Below, piece by piece: positions 9,636 to 17,990 of a DNA stretch of 64,000 nucleotides. The translations under genes and the position numbers were made by a program. The stretch's first letter is position 1, and each line of letters opens with the position of its first letter. The DNA comes from Spirosoma fluviale. Lineage in GTDB: Bacteria > Bacteroidota > Bacteroidia > Cytophagales > Cyclobacteriaceae. The stretch spans positions 1 to 64,000 of the forward strand of contig CAMDLI010000004.1 of NCBI GenBank assembly GCA_945901615.1, given 5' to 3'. The notes under the pieces are model-generated. The model was not told the DNA's origin. It saw only the letters and a list, made by a program, of their open reading frames with translations, and did not search any database.

Positions 9636-11024
9636 TTATTTTCCTTGAAGGGCACTAAAGTGTCTGAAAAAGGAAGCGATGGTTTCGATGCCAATCAAGT
9701 AGTTTTTCACCCCATAGTGCTCATTAGGCGAGTGCAAGGCATCCGTGTCTAGTCCAAAACCAAATAGGATGGGATCAGAGCCGAGCTCTTTTTGAAAGAG
9801 GGCCACGATAGGAATGGATCCCCCTTCACGGGTAGGAATCGGTCTTTTGCCGAAGGTCTCCTCCATGGCTGCTTCTGCCGCTTGGTAGCCAAGTGAAGAG
9901 TCAGACACCACTGCAGGAGCGCCACCATGGTGTGCTTTTACCTTGACGGTCACCGATGCTGGAGCAATGGCTTTGAAATGGTTTTCAAAAAGGGTAGCGA
10001 TCTCGTGCCAGTCCTGATCAGGGACCAAGCGCATGGAAATCTTAGCAAAAGCCTTGGAAGGAAGAACGGTCTTGGCTCCCTCGCCGGTGTAGCCTCCCCA
10101 GATGCCGTTGACATCTAGCGTAGGACGTATGCCAATGCGCTCGATGGTGCTGTAGCCTTTTTCGCCATGCACTTCCTGAATGTCCAACTTGCCTTTGTAT
10201 TCGGAAAGATCAAAAGGAGCTTCATTGAGGCGCTGGCGCTGGGCTGCGCTGAGTTCCTGCACTTTCTCGTAAAAGCCAGGGATGGTAATGTGCTCGTTTT
10301 CGTCCTTGAGGGACGCGATCATTTTGCAAAGCACGTTGATTGGGTTGGCCACAGCCCCTCCGTAGGTACCGGAGTGCAGGTCTCGGTTGGAGCCTGTCAC
10401 TTCTACTTCCATGTAAGCCATGCCGCGAAGGCCAACTGTGATGGACGGGTTGTCCATGCCGATCATGTGTGTGTCGGAGATCAAGATGACATCTGCCTTG
10501 AGGCGCTCCTTGTTGGCAAGGACAAATTTGTCCAAGTTGTCCGAGCCGATTTCCTCTTCCCCTTCGATCATAAACTTGACATTGCAGGAAAGGTCGCTTG
10601 TGGCCATCATCGCTTCAAAGGCCTTGATGTGCATGTAGAACTGCCCTTTGTCGTCTGCAGCGCCGCGCGCAAAAATAGCTCCTTCGGGGTGGATGGCCGT
10701 TTTCTTCAATATCGGCTCAAAAGCTGGGGAATCCCAGAGTTCGTAGGGATCTGCAGGCTGCACGTCGTAGTGGCCGTAGACCAAGACAGTGGGGAGATTT
10801 GGGTCAATTATTTTTTCTCCGTAGACGATTGGGAAGCCTGGGGTTTCACAGATTTCTACCCGATCTGCACCTGCCTGTTGGAGGGAGTTTTTGACAAAAT
10901 TGGCTGCCGCTACGACGTCTCCTTTGAATTTGGGATCCGCACTTACCGAAGGGATGCGGAGGAGGTCAAAGAGCTCCTGCAAAAAGCGATCTTTGTTTTT
11001 TTCGAGGTAGGCAGCTACGGACAT
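9636..11024 (-). CDS. M20-family dipeptidase
   Basis: 'VLVYGHYDVQPADPYELWDSPAFEP', 'IFARGAADDKGQ', 'IEGEEEIGS', 'TREGGSIPI'; likely ATG at 11024. Confidence 0.93.
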   Translation of the reverse strand: MSVAAYLEKNKDRFLQELFDLLRIPSVSADPKFKGDVVAAANFVKNSLQQAGADRVEICETPGFPIVYGEKIIDPNLPTVLVYGHYDVQPADPYELWDSPAFEPILKKTAIHPEGAIFARGAADDKGQFYMHIKAFEAMMATSDLSCNVKFMIEGEEEIGSDNLDKFVLANKERLKADVILISDTHMIGMDNPSITVGLRGMAYMEVEVTGSNRDLHSGTYGGAVANPINVLCKMIASLKDENEHITIPGFYEKVQELSAAQRQRLNEAPFDLSEYKGKLDIQEVHGEKGYSTIERIGIRPTLDVNGIWGGYTGEGAKTVLPSKAFAKISMRLVPDQDWHEIATLFENHFKAIAPASVTVKVKAHHGGAPAVVSDSSLGYQAAEAAMEETFGKRPIPTREGGSIPIVALFQKELGSDPILFGFGLDTDALHSPNEHYGVKNYLIGIETIASFFRHFSALQGK

Positions 11025-11133
11025 GGAAGAAAGTCTTAGGGGTGAATTTGTCTCAAAATTATCCCTTTCGAGCCAATTTTCCTTCTTTTTTCCTTCTTTT
11101 GTATCTCCACGCCTTCGGCAAAAACTCCCTACC

Positions 11134-12120
11134 ATGAAAGCAGTTGTCTGTACTCACTTTGGACTTCCAGATACCTTGCAGGTACTGGACATTCCCATCC
11201 CTATTCCTAGTTCCAAGCAGGTATTGATCGCGGTGGAGGCCTGTGGTGTCAACTTTCCGGATGTGTTGATCATCCAAAATAAGTACCAGTTTATCCCCGT
11301 ATTGCCTTTCTCTCCCGGTGGAGAGGTGGCAGGAACTATTGTTGAACTTGGGGATGAGGTACAGGGACTGGAGCTGGGTCAGCGCGTGCTTGCGCTTTGT
11401 GGCTGGGGAGGTTTTGCAGAGAAAGTTGCCGTAGATGCAGATCGGGTATTTCCCATACCTCAAAGCCTCTCCGCAGAGGTAGCGGCGACCACCTTGTATA
11501 CCTACGGCACGTCTTACCATGCGCTGAAAGATCGTGCCGAGCTGCAGGCAGGAGAAACCCTCTTGGTTTTAGGGGCTGCAGGAGGAGTGGGTTTGGCAGC
11601 AGTAGAATTGGGTACCCTGATGGGGGCTCGGGTGATTGCTGCCGCGTCTACGGAAGAAAAACTAACCCTTTGCCGAGAGAAGGGGGCGGTGGAAACGATC
11701 AATTACGAAACGGAGGACCTGAAAACGCGAATTAAAGAATTGACCGGAGGGCGAGGAGTGGATGTGGTTTACGACCCTGTTGGGGGGAAGTTTTCCGAAG
11801 CCGCTTTGCGTGGTATGGCCTGGAAAGGGCGCTATTTGGTGGTCGGCTTTGCAAATGGAGAAATCCCGCAGCTCCCGATGAACCTTCCCCTCTTGAAGGG
11901 CTGTTCGGTGGTTGGCGTGTTTTGGGGTCAGTTTGCCAAACTCGAACCGAAGTCCAGTCTACAAAATACCCGCCAGCTGCTTGCTTGGATTGAGGAGGGG
12001 ACGATCGCCCAGCATGTGGGAAAACGCTACTCGCTCGCCGATGCTCCCCAGGCCTTGCAGGATCTGATGGATCGTAGAATGCTTGGGAAGGGAGTGGTAC
12101 TTTTAGTAGCAAGTATCTAG
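11134..12120 (+). CDS. NADPH:quinone oxidoreductase / zinc-type MDR family protein
   Basis: 'MKAVVCTHFGLPDTLQVLDIP', 'VLGAAGGVGLAAVELGTLMGARVIAAAS', 'GRGVDVVYDPVGG'; ATG at 11134. Confidence 0.92.
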   Translation: MKAVVCTHFGLPDTLQVLDIPIPIPSSKQVLIAVEACGVNFPDVLIIQNKYQFIPVLPFSPGGEVAGTIVELGDEVQGLELGQRVLALCGWGGFAEKVAVDADRVFPIPQSLSAEVAATTLYTYGTSYHALKDRAELQAGETLLVLGAAGGVGLAAVELGTLMGARVIAAASTEEKLTLCREKGAVETINYETEDLKTRIKELTGGRGVDVVYDPVGGKFSEAALRGMAWKGRYLVVGFANGEIPQLPMNLPLLKGCSVVGVFWGQFAKLEPKSSLQNTRQLLAWIEEGTIAQHVGKRYSLADAPQALQDLMDRRMLGKGVVLLVASI

Positions 12121-12345
12121 TAGCAAGTATCAAGATTGTACAAAGTACCAAGTACAATGTACAAAGTATGAAATACGAGATACGAATTACGAGATTTAAA
12201 CTAATATCGAACGCTGAACGCTGAGTGAAGAATGTCGAAGTTGGGAAACATGCGGCTATGCCAGCAAAATAGTATCTAATCTCTTGTCTCTCGGCTCTTG
12301 CTTCTGGAAGCGTCTTGCTACTTGATACCAGCTACTTGATACTTT
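12103..12345. repeat. Intergenic element with imperfect terminal inverted repeats and degenerate short direct repeats
   Basis: Left: 'agtagcaagtatctagtagcaagtatcaag'; right: 'cttgctacttgataccagctacttgatac' (inverted); interior 'tacaaagtaccaagtacaatgtacaaagta', 'aatacgagatacgaattacgaga', 'gaacgctgaacgctgag'. Confidence 0.65.
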
Positions 12346-15145
12346 ACAAATACATTCCCGTAAAATTCCCCTTCTCCTTTGCCAAATCCTCAGGAGTACC
12401 GGCAAAGGTCAGATGCCCTCCTTTATTTCCTCCCTCAGGACCCAAGTCAATTACCCAATCCGCACACTTGATCACCTCGGTGTTGTGCTCGATGATGAGT
12501 ACGGAGTGCCCTTGCTCAATGAGGGCATTGATGCTGTGCAACAACTTGCTGATGTCGTGAAAGTGAAGCCCCGTCGTCGGCTCATCAAAGATAAATAGGA
12601 TGTGATCGCCTGTTTTGGTGCCCCCTTTGCCAAGGAAGGAAGCCAGCTTTACCCGCTGTGCCTCGCCCCCTGAGAGGGTATTCGAACTCTGACCCATTCC
12701 AACGTATCCCAATCCCACTTCCTGTAGCGGGAGCAGGCGATTGATCAACTGGGCCTTTTCTCCGAAAAAATCGATCGCTTCATCAATCGTCATGTTTAGC
12801 ACCTCGGAGATGTTTTTGTCCTTGTAGGTGACCTCCAAGATTTCATTCTTGAAGCGCTTCCCCTTGCAGGACTCACAAGTGAGGTGAATGTCGGCCATAA
12901 ATTGCATTTCCACCGTCACATTCCCCTCGCCTTGGCAGGCTTCACAGCGACCTCCATCCACATTGAAGGAGAAAAAGGCAGGCTTGTAGCCCCGCTGCTT
13001 GGAGAGCGGCTGCTCTGAAAAGAGGGTGCGGATCACATCATAAGCCTTCACGTAGGTGACGGGGTTGGAGCGGGAGGACTTGCCGATCGGGTTTTGATCC
13101 ACAAACTCCACTTGCGTGACCTTCTTGTAATCCCCCTCGAGCTTATCGTACTTCCCAGCTTCGTCCATCACCGTGCCCAGCAGTCTTCCAAGCGCCGGAT
13201 AAAGGATCTTTTTCACCAAAGTAGACTTGCCCGAACCCGATACTCCGGTGATGACGGTAAGGGTATGCAGGGGAAACTGTACGGTAAGATTTTGCAGGTT
13301 GTTTTCGCGAGCGCCCTTCACCCAGATGGAGTCTTTCCAACTGCGGTTGCCTATTTTGGTGAATATTTTTTCCTCACCGCGAAGGTATTTTGCGGTGTGG
13401 GTGCTCCCGCGGGAGATGAGTTCCTGTATGGTACCTTGGAAAAGCAGCTCTCCGCCCTTCACCCCAGCTTCTGGCCCAATGTCAATAATTTGGTCAGCCG
13501 CTCGCATCACTTTTTCCTCGTGCTCAACCACAATGACGGTGTTTCCAAGATTTTTCAAGGCTTTGAGCACCTCAATCAGTCGGTCGGTGTCCCGTGGATG
13601 CAGCCCAATGCTGGGTTCATCCAAAATGTACATGGAACCCACCAAAGCAGATCCCAGCGAGGTGGCCAGCTTGATGCGCTGGTATTCGCCTCCTGATAGA
13701 CTGGAGGTAAGGCGGTTGAGCGTCAAGTACCCCAGTCCTACCTGGTTCATAAACTCCAATCGGCTGCTGATCTCTTTCAAGAGTCGGTTGGCCAATTTGG
13801 TTTCGTGCGCAGAAAGCTGGATCGTCTGGATAAAGTGGAGGGCATCCTCAATGGGCATCAACACCAGGTCGGTGATGGACTTTCCGGCGATTTTTACATA
13901 GGAAGCATCTTTCCGCAGGCGTGTGCCGCGGCAATCCGGACAGGCAGTTCGTCCCCGGAATCGGGATAGCATCACCCGATACTGGATTTTGTAGGTCTTG
14001 GACTCGAGGTCTTCAAAAAATTCATTTAGTCCTCGGAAATAGGCATTGCCTGTCCAAATAAGCTCTTTTTCCTTTTCCGTGAGGTCTTGGTAAGCGCGGT
14101 GGATGGGAAAATTAAAGTCGATGCCTTTTTTCAGCAGCGGTTCCAACCAGCCTTTCCCACTTTCTCCTCTCCAAGGGGCAATGGCTCCCTCGTACACCGA
14201 AAGTTCCTTGTCGGGGATGACCAGATCTCGGTCGATTCCCAAAACGGTTCCAAAGCCTTCGCAGCGCTTGCATGCCCCATAGGGGTTGTTGAAGGAAAAG
14301 AAATTGACGGAGGGGAGTTCAAAGGTCATCCCATCCAGTTCAAATCGATCCGAAAAAACACGCGTTTCTAGTTCAGGAAGGGTGACCTTGCAGGTTCCAT
14401 GCCCTTCAAAGAGCGCGGTTTGGATGGAGTCAGAAAGTCGAAATTGGTTGTCTTCGTCCTCTTTTTGGACGGTCAAGCGATCGATCAGGATTTCATAGTT
14501 TCCTTTTTCGATTTTCCCTCGTTCCAACAGTTCCTCCAAAAGCAAAACCTCCCCATTCTTCAACACGCGAGTATATCCTTTCTGAAGCAGTAGCTCCAGC
14601 TCTTTCTCTAGTTTCCGATCTCCTGAGGGTTGGAGCGGACAGGAAATCATCACTTTGGATCCTTCTTCAAAGGAATGCACAAAATCTACAATGTCACTGA
14701 CGGTATGGTGCTTGACTTCTTTTCCGGAAATGGGAGAGTAGGTTTTGCCGACCCGCGCAAAAAAGAGTTTCAGGTAATCGTAGATTTCAGTGGTGGTGCC
14801 TACCGTGGAGCGCGGATTTTTGGTGCTTACCTTTTGCTGTATCGCAATAGCGGGAGAGACACCCTTGATGTACTCTACCTCGGGCTTTTCCATGCGGCCT
14901 AAAAATTGGCGCGCATAGGAACTCAAACTCTCCACATACATGCGTTGCCCCTCCGCAAAAAGGGTGTCAAAGGCCAAGGAGGACTTTCCCGACCCAGATA
15001 GTCCGGTGATGACCACAAAGGCATTTCTTGGAATGGCTACACTCAAGTGCTTCAGGTTGTTGACCTGGGCATTTTTAATCAAAATAAAGTCTCTCGGATC
15101 GAGGGAATCGATGTCTTGGCTGTGCGAGATACTAGGCAATGTCAT
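12344..15145 (-). CDS. uvrA: Excinuclease ABC subunit A
   Basis: Two ABC signatures 'SSLSGGEYQRIKLATSLGSALVGSMYILDEPSIGLHPRD' and 'NTLSGGEAQRVKLASFLGKG'; Zn fingers 'CKRCEGFG', 'CEACQGEG'. Confidence 0.97.
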   Translation of the reverse strand: MTLPSISHSQDIDSLDPRDFILIKNAQVNNLKHLSVAIPRNAFVVITGLSGSGKSSLAFDTLFAEGQRMYVESLSSYARQFLGRMEKPEVEYIKGVSPAIAIQQKVSTKNPRSTVGTTTEIYDYLKLFFARVGKTYSPISGKEVKHHTVSDIVDFVHSFEEGSKVMISCPLQPSGDRKLEKELELLLQKGYTRVLKNGEVLLLEELLERGKIEKGNYEILIDRLTVQKEDEDNQFRLSDSIQTALFEGHGTCKVTLPELETRVFSDRFELDGMTFELPSVNFFSFNNPYGACKRCEGFGTVLGIDRDLVIPDKELSVYEGAIAPWRGESGKGWLEPLLKKGIDFNFPIHRAYQDLTEKEKELIWTGNAYFRGLNEFFEDLESKTYKIQYRVMLSRFRGRTACPDCRGTRLRKDASYVKIAGKSITDLVLMPIEDALHFIQTIQLSAHETKLANRLLKEISSRLEFMNQVGLGYLTLNRLTSSLSGGEYQRIKLATSLGSALVGSMYILDEPSIGLHPRDTDRLIEVLKALKNLGNTVIVVEHEEKVMRAADQIIDIGPEAGVKGGELLFQGTIQELISRGSTHTAKYLRGEEKIFTKIGNRSWKDSIWVKGARENNLQNLTVQFPLHTLTVITGVSGSGKSTLVKKILYPALGRLLGTVMDEAGKYDKLEGDYKKVTQVEFVDQNPIGKSSRSNPVTYVKAYDVIRTLFSEQPLSKQRGYKPAFFSFNVDGGRCEACQGEGNVTVEMQFMADIHLTCESCKGKRFKNEILEVTYKDKNISEVLNMTIDEAIDFFGEKAQLINRLLPLQEVGLGYVGMGQSSNTLSGGEAQRVKLASFLGKGGTKTGDHILFIFDEPTTGLHFHDISKLLHSINALIEQGHSVLIIEHNTEVIKCADWVIDLGPEGGNKGGHLTFAGTPEDLAKEKGNFTGMYL

Positions 15146-15277
15146 AGGGTGCAATTTAGCAATCAAACCCGTCAACTGCAGGAAAAGTTACTTCTTTGCC
15201 ACAAATTTGAGGGGAAGGAACTTAAATTAACCGATGGCTTAGGTTTTCGCTCTCAAATTTATCCTTTTCTTCGCATC

Positions 15278-15895
15278 ATGGATTTTGAATTTCTCCGTAC
15301 GGGCTTGGCAGAAGGGCTGCAGCAACTCAGTTGGCTGGAGGCTATTGCGGTGTTTATGGGAATTCTATCCGTGTATTTTTCCACAAAGCAGCACATTTGG
15401 GTGTACCCCACAGGCATCGTCTCGGTGCTGATCTACGTGTGGATTTGCTTTGACTATGGGCTCTACGCAGATATGGGCATCAATGCCTACTATTTTGGGA
15501 TGTCCATCTATGGCTGGTACCTCTGGAATACCCCAAAAAAGGACGGAGAATCTCTAGCCGTCACTTGGCTCGATGGAAAGGGATGGCTCCTGTCCTTGGC
15601 CATTTTTGCGGCTTCCTTTGCTTTATTGGCATGGGTTTTACTTGAGTTTACGGACAGTACAGTTCCCTATTGGGACTCCTTCACCACTGCTTCGGCCTTT
15701 GTAGCGATGTGGCTGATGGCGAAGAAAAAGGTGGAGAACTGGATTTTTTGGATTTTAACGGACCTGGTGTCTATTCCCCTCTATTTTCACAAAGGGCTTT
15801 TGTTAACTTCCTTTCAGTACCTTTTTTTCACTGGCCTCGCCATTGCAGGTCTCCTGACTTGGATCAAAGCTTTCAAAAGCCATGAGCAGGCCTAA
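15278..15895 (+). CDS. pnuC: PnuC-family vitamin (nicotinamide riboside or thiamine) transporter
   Basis: Multi-TM protein: 'VYFSTKQHIWVYPTGIVSVLIYVWICFDYGLYADMGINAYYFGMSIYGWYLW', 'ENWIFWILTDLVSIPLYFHKGLLLTSFQYLFF'. Confidence 0.88.
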   Translation: MDFEFLRTGLAEGLQQLSWLEAIAVFMGILSVYFSTKQHIWVYPTGIVSVLIYVWICFDYGLYADMGINAYYFGMSIYGWYLWNTPKKDGESLAVTWLDGKGWLLSLAIFAASFALLAWVLLEFTDSTVPYWDSFTTASAFVAMWLMAKKKVENWIFWILTDLVSIPLYFHKGLLLTSFQYLFFTGLAIAGLLTWIKAFKSHEQA

Positions 15896-16406
15896 GCGAA
15901 TTCTAATTTTGGGCCCTGAGTCCACGGGCAAGAGCACGTTAGCCGAAAAGTTGGCCTTGCACTTTGCGGAGCCTTGGGTGCCTGAAGTGGCTCGGGAGTA
16001 CTTGGAAAAGCTAGACCGCCCTTATGCCTACGAAGACCTCCTTCAAATCGGCAAGCAACAAATGCAGCTGGAGGATGAACGGGTCGGAGGAGCAAAAAAC
16101 TACCTCTTCTGTGACACCGACCTTCGCGTGATTCAGGTCTGGTCCCAACACCGCTATGGGAAAGTAGATCCTTGGGTGCTGGAGGAACTCGCTCGACGAA
16201 CCTACGACCTAATTTTTCTTTGTGCTCCCGACCTTCCTTGGCAGGCGGACCCGCTCCGGGAGCATCCCGAACTGGAGATGCGGGAGGAGTTTTTTGCACA
16301 GTACCTGCAATTGACTAAGCAAAGCGGTTTCCCTTTTAAGATAATCGCTGGAGATCCTGTAAAGCGAATCAGCGCTGCGGTGGAGGCCATTCGGTCTTTA
16401 GAATAA
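15882..16406 (+). CDS. NadR-like P-loop kinase (ribosylnicotinamide kinase domain only)
   Basis: 'ILILGPESTGKSTLAEKLALHF', 'WVPEVAREYLEKLDRPY', 'FCDTDLRVIQVWSQHRYG'; no NMNAT domain; overlaps pnuC by 14 bp. Confidence 0.85.
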   Translation: MSRPKRILILGPESTGKSTLAEKLALHFAEPWVPEVAREYLEKLDRPYAYEDLLQIGKQQMQLEDERVGGAKNYLFCDTDLRVIQVWSQHRYGKVDPWVLEELARRTYDLIFLCAPDLPWQADPLREHPELEMREEFFAQYLQLTKQSGFPFKIIAGDPVKRISAAVEAIRSLE

Positions 16407-16473
16407 GCGGATTCTTTCCCTCGCAGAATTTGGGAAAAGGATAAAATTCTTCGTTATTTCCAAAAAAAAATCT

Positions 16474-17718
16474 ATGCGAACCAAGCACCTCCTCCTCGTC
16501 TTTGGATGTATCTGTTGGGTACAGCTGGGGCTTGCACAGCAGAAAAAAGTGGTATTTATCATTTTGGACGGAATTCCAGCCCAGGATTTGGAGCGAGTGG
16601 AGACCCCCAATTTGGATCAAATTTCCAGTCAGGGAGGCTATGCTCGGGCCTACACCGGAGGCTTAAAGGGAGGATATTCTGAATCTCCTACCATTTCTGC
16701 CGTCGGCTACAATTCTATTTTGACAGGTACTTGGGCGAACAAGCACCAAGTTTGGGGCAATGGTATTAAATCCCCCAATTACCAGTACTGGACGATTTTC
16801 CGCTATCTGCGCGAGGCTCGCCCTGATGCGAAGTTGGCTATTTTCTCCACTTGGCAGGACAACCGCACCAAACTGCTTGGAGAAAACCTGCCTCAAACAG
16901 GACACTTGATGTTGGACCGAGCAGTGGATGGCTTAGAGCTAGACACCTCAGGCTACCCCCACGACAACCAGTCGGATTATATTCACCAAATTGACCAAAA
17001 AGTGGCCCAAGAAGCGGCAGCTTACTTAAGTGCATATGGGCCTGATTTGACCTGGGTATACCTGCAGTACCCCGATGACATGGGACATAAGTTTGGGAGA
17101 AGTGAGAAGCTCGATGTGGCCATTCGAAAGGCAGATGCCCAGGTCGGACTGATATGGCAGGCCATCCAGCAGCGGCAGCAAAAAGGCGAGGACTGGCAGC
17201 TATGGGTCACTACCGATCATGGGCGTAAGGAGCCAGAAGGCAAAGGCCACGGAGGGCAGAGTGATGCGGAACGGGAAGTGTGGATTGCTTCTAACGCCAG
17301 CGGCCTGAATGCCCATTTTTCCTCTGGAAAAGCTGCTCACGTGGATCTGCTCCCTACTTTTTTTCGATTTTACAACTTGGAGCTGCCGGAATTCCGGGAA
17401 CAGGAGCTGGATGGATATCCCTTGACTGGCCCTCTATCTTTTACTGAACTAAGCCTAGAAGGCAGTGAGCATAACCAAAAATTGACCTGGAAAGCCCATC
17501 CTGCGCAAGACCTTTTGAAGGTATACTGGAGCCCTACCGATCATTTTGCTGATGGAGGGCAGGACGAGTATTTTTATTTAGGAGAGGTGCCTTCCGATGC
17601 GAAGCAGTATGCGCTCCCTCCGGACTTGGGCAAAAAGGACTTCTTCAAGGTGCTCGTAGTGGGGAAATACAATTCGGCAAATACGTGGAGGGTGTCGGGG
17701 AAACTTCAAAAGAAATAA
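16474..17718 (+). CDS. Alkaline phosphatase superfamily / nucleotide pyrophosphatase-phosphodiesterase, secreted
   Basis: Signal peptide; 'VVFIILDGIPAQDLERVETPNLDQI', 'LTGTWANKHQVWGNGI', 'LWVTTDHGRKEPEGKGHGGQSDAEREVWIA'. Confidence 0.9.
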   Translation: MRTKHLLLVFGCICWVQLGLAQQKKVVFIILDGIPAQDLERVETPNLDQISSQGGYARAYTGGLKGGYSESPTISAVGYNSILTGTWANKHQVWGNGIKSPNYQYWTIFRYLREARPDAKLAIFSTWQDNRTKLLGENLPQTGHLMLDRAVDGLELDTSGYPHDNQSDYIHQIDQKVAQEAAAYLSAYGPDLTWVYLQYPDDMGHKFGRSEKLDVAIRKADAQVGLIWQAIQQRQQKGEDWQLWVTTDHGRKEPEGKGHGGQSDAEREVWIASNASGLNAHFSSGKAAHVDLLPTFFRFYNLELPEFREQELDGYPLTGPLSFTELSLEGSEHNQKLTWKAHPAQDLLKVYWSPTDHFADGGQDEYFYLGEVPSDAKQYALPPDLGKKDFFKVLVVGKYNSANTWRVSGKLQKK

Positions 17719-17750
17719 GTGTGAAATGAAAAAAGGCTGTGTCAATAGCT

Positions 17751-17901
17751 TAAAATCCCCCTCGCCCCCTTGTTAAGGGGGAATTACATCCCTGCATCCA
17801 TTAAACATTAATTAAGAAATTAACTTTTTGAATTAACTGTGTCTGTTTAAGGACCAGGTGGTGCTACTCCCCCTTTACAAAGGGGGCAAGGGGGATTTAG
17901 A
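17751..17901. repeat. Imperfect inverted-repeat (MITE-like) intergenic element
   Basis: Left arm 'taaaatccccctcgcccccttgttaagggggaa' (17751-17783), right arm 'ctccccctttacaaagggggcaagggggatttag' (17867-17900). Confidence 0.75.
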
Positions 17902-17943
17902 ATTTTGGCATTGATTAAATCTTTCAAAGAAAGAACCCAAAAA

Positions 17944-17976
17944 AAGGCTGTCCCTAATCAGGACAGCCTTCTTTCT
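17944..17976 (-). terminator. Rho-independent terminator-like hairpin 3' of the M28 peptidase gene
   Basis: aaggctgtcc (17944-17953) / ggacagcctt (17961-17970), flanked by A/T tracts. Confidence 0.7.
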
Positions 17977-17990
17977 AGAATGTGTGACAA

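Noticed and set aside
10167-11039. 290-aa forward ORF antisense to the M20 dipeptidase
   Set aside because: Complement of a strongly supported peptidase gene; His/Val/Phe-rich composition typical of antisense frames
13094-13901. 200- and 224-aa forward ORFs within the uvrA locus
   Set aside because: Antisense to UvrA; overlapping each other in different frames with no domain signal
15182-15277. Riboswitch upstream of pnuC
   Set aside because: Short gap; no THI-element core (CTGAGA / ACCTGAT..GGnTAATnCC) or other recognisable aptamer seen
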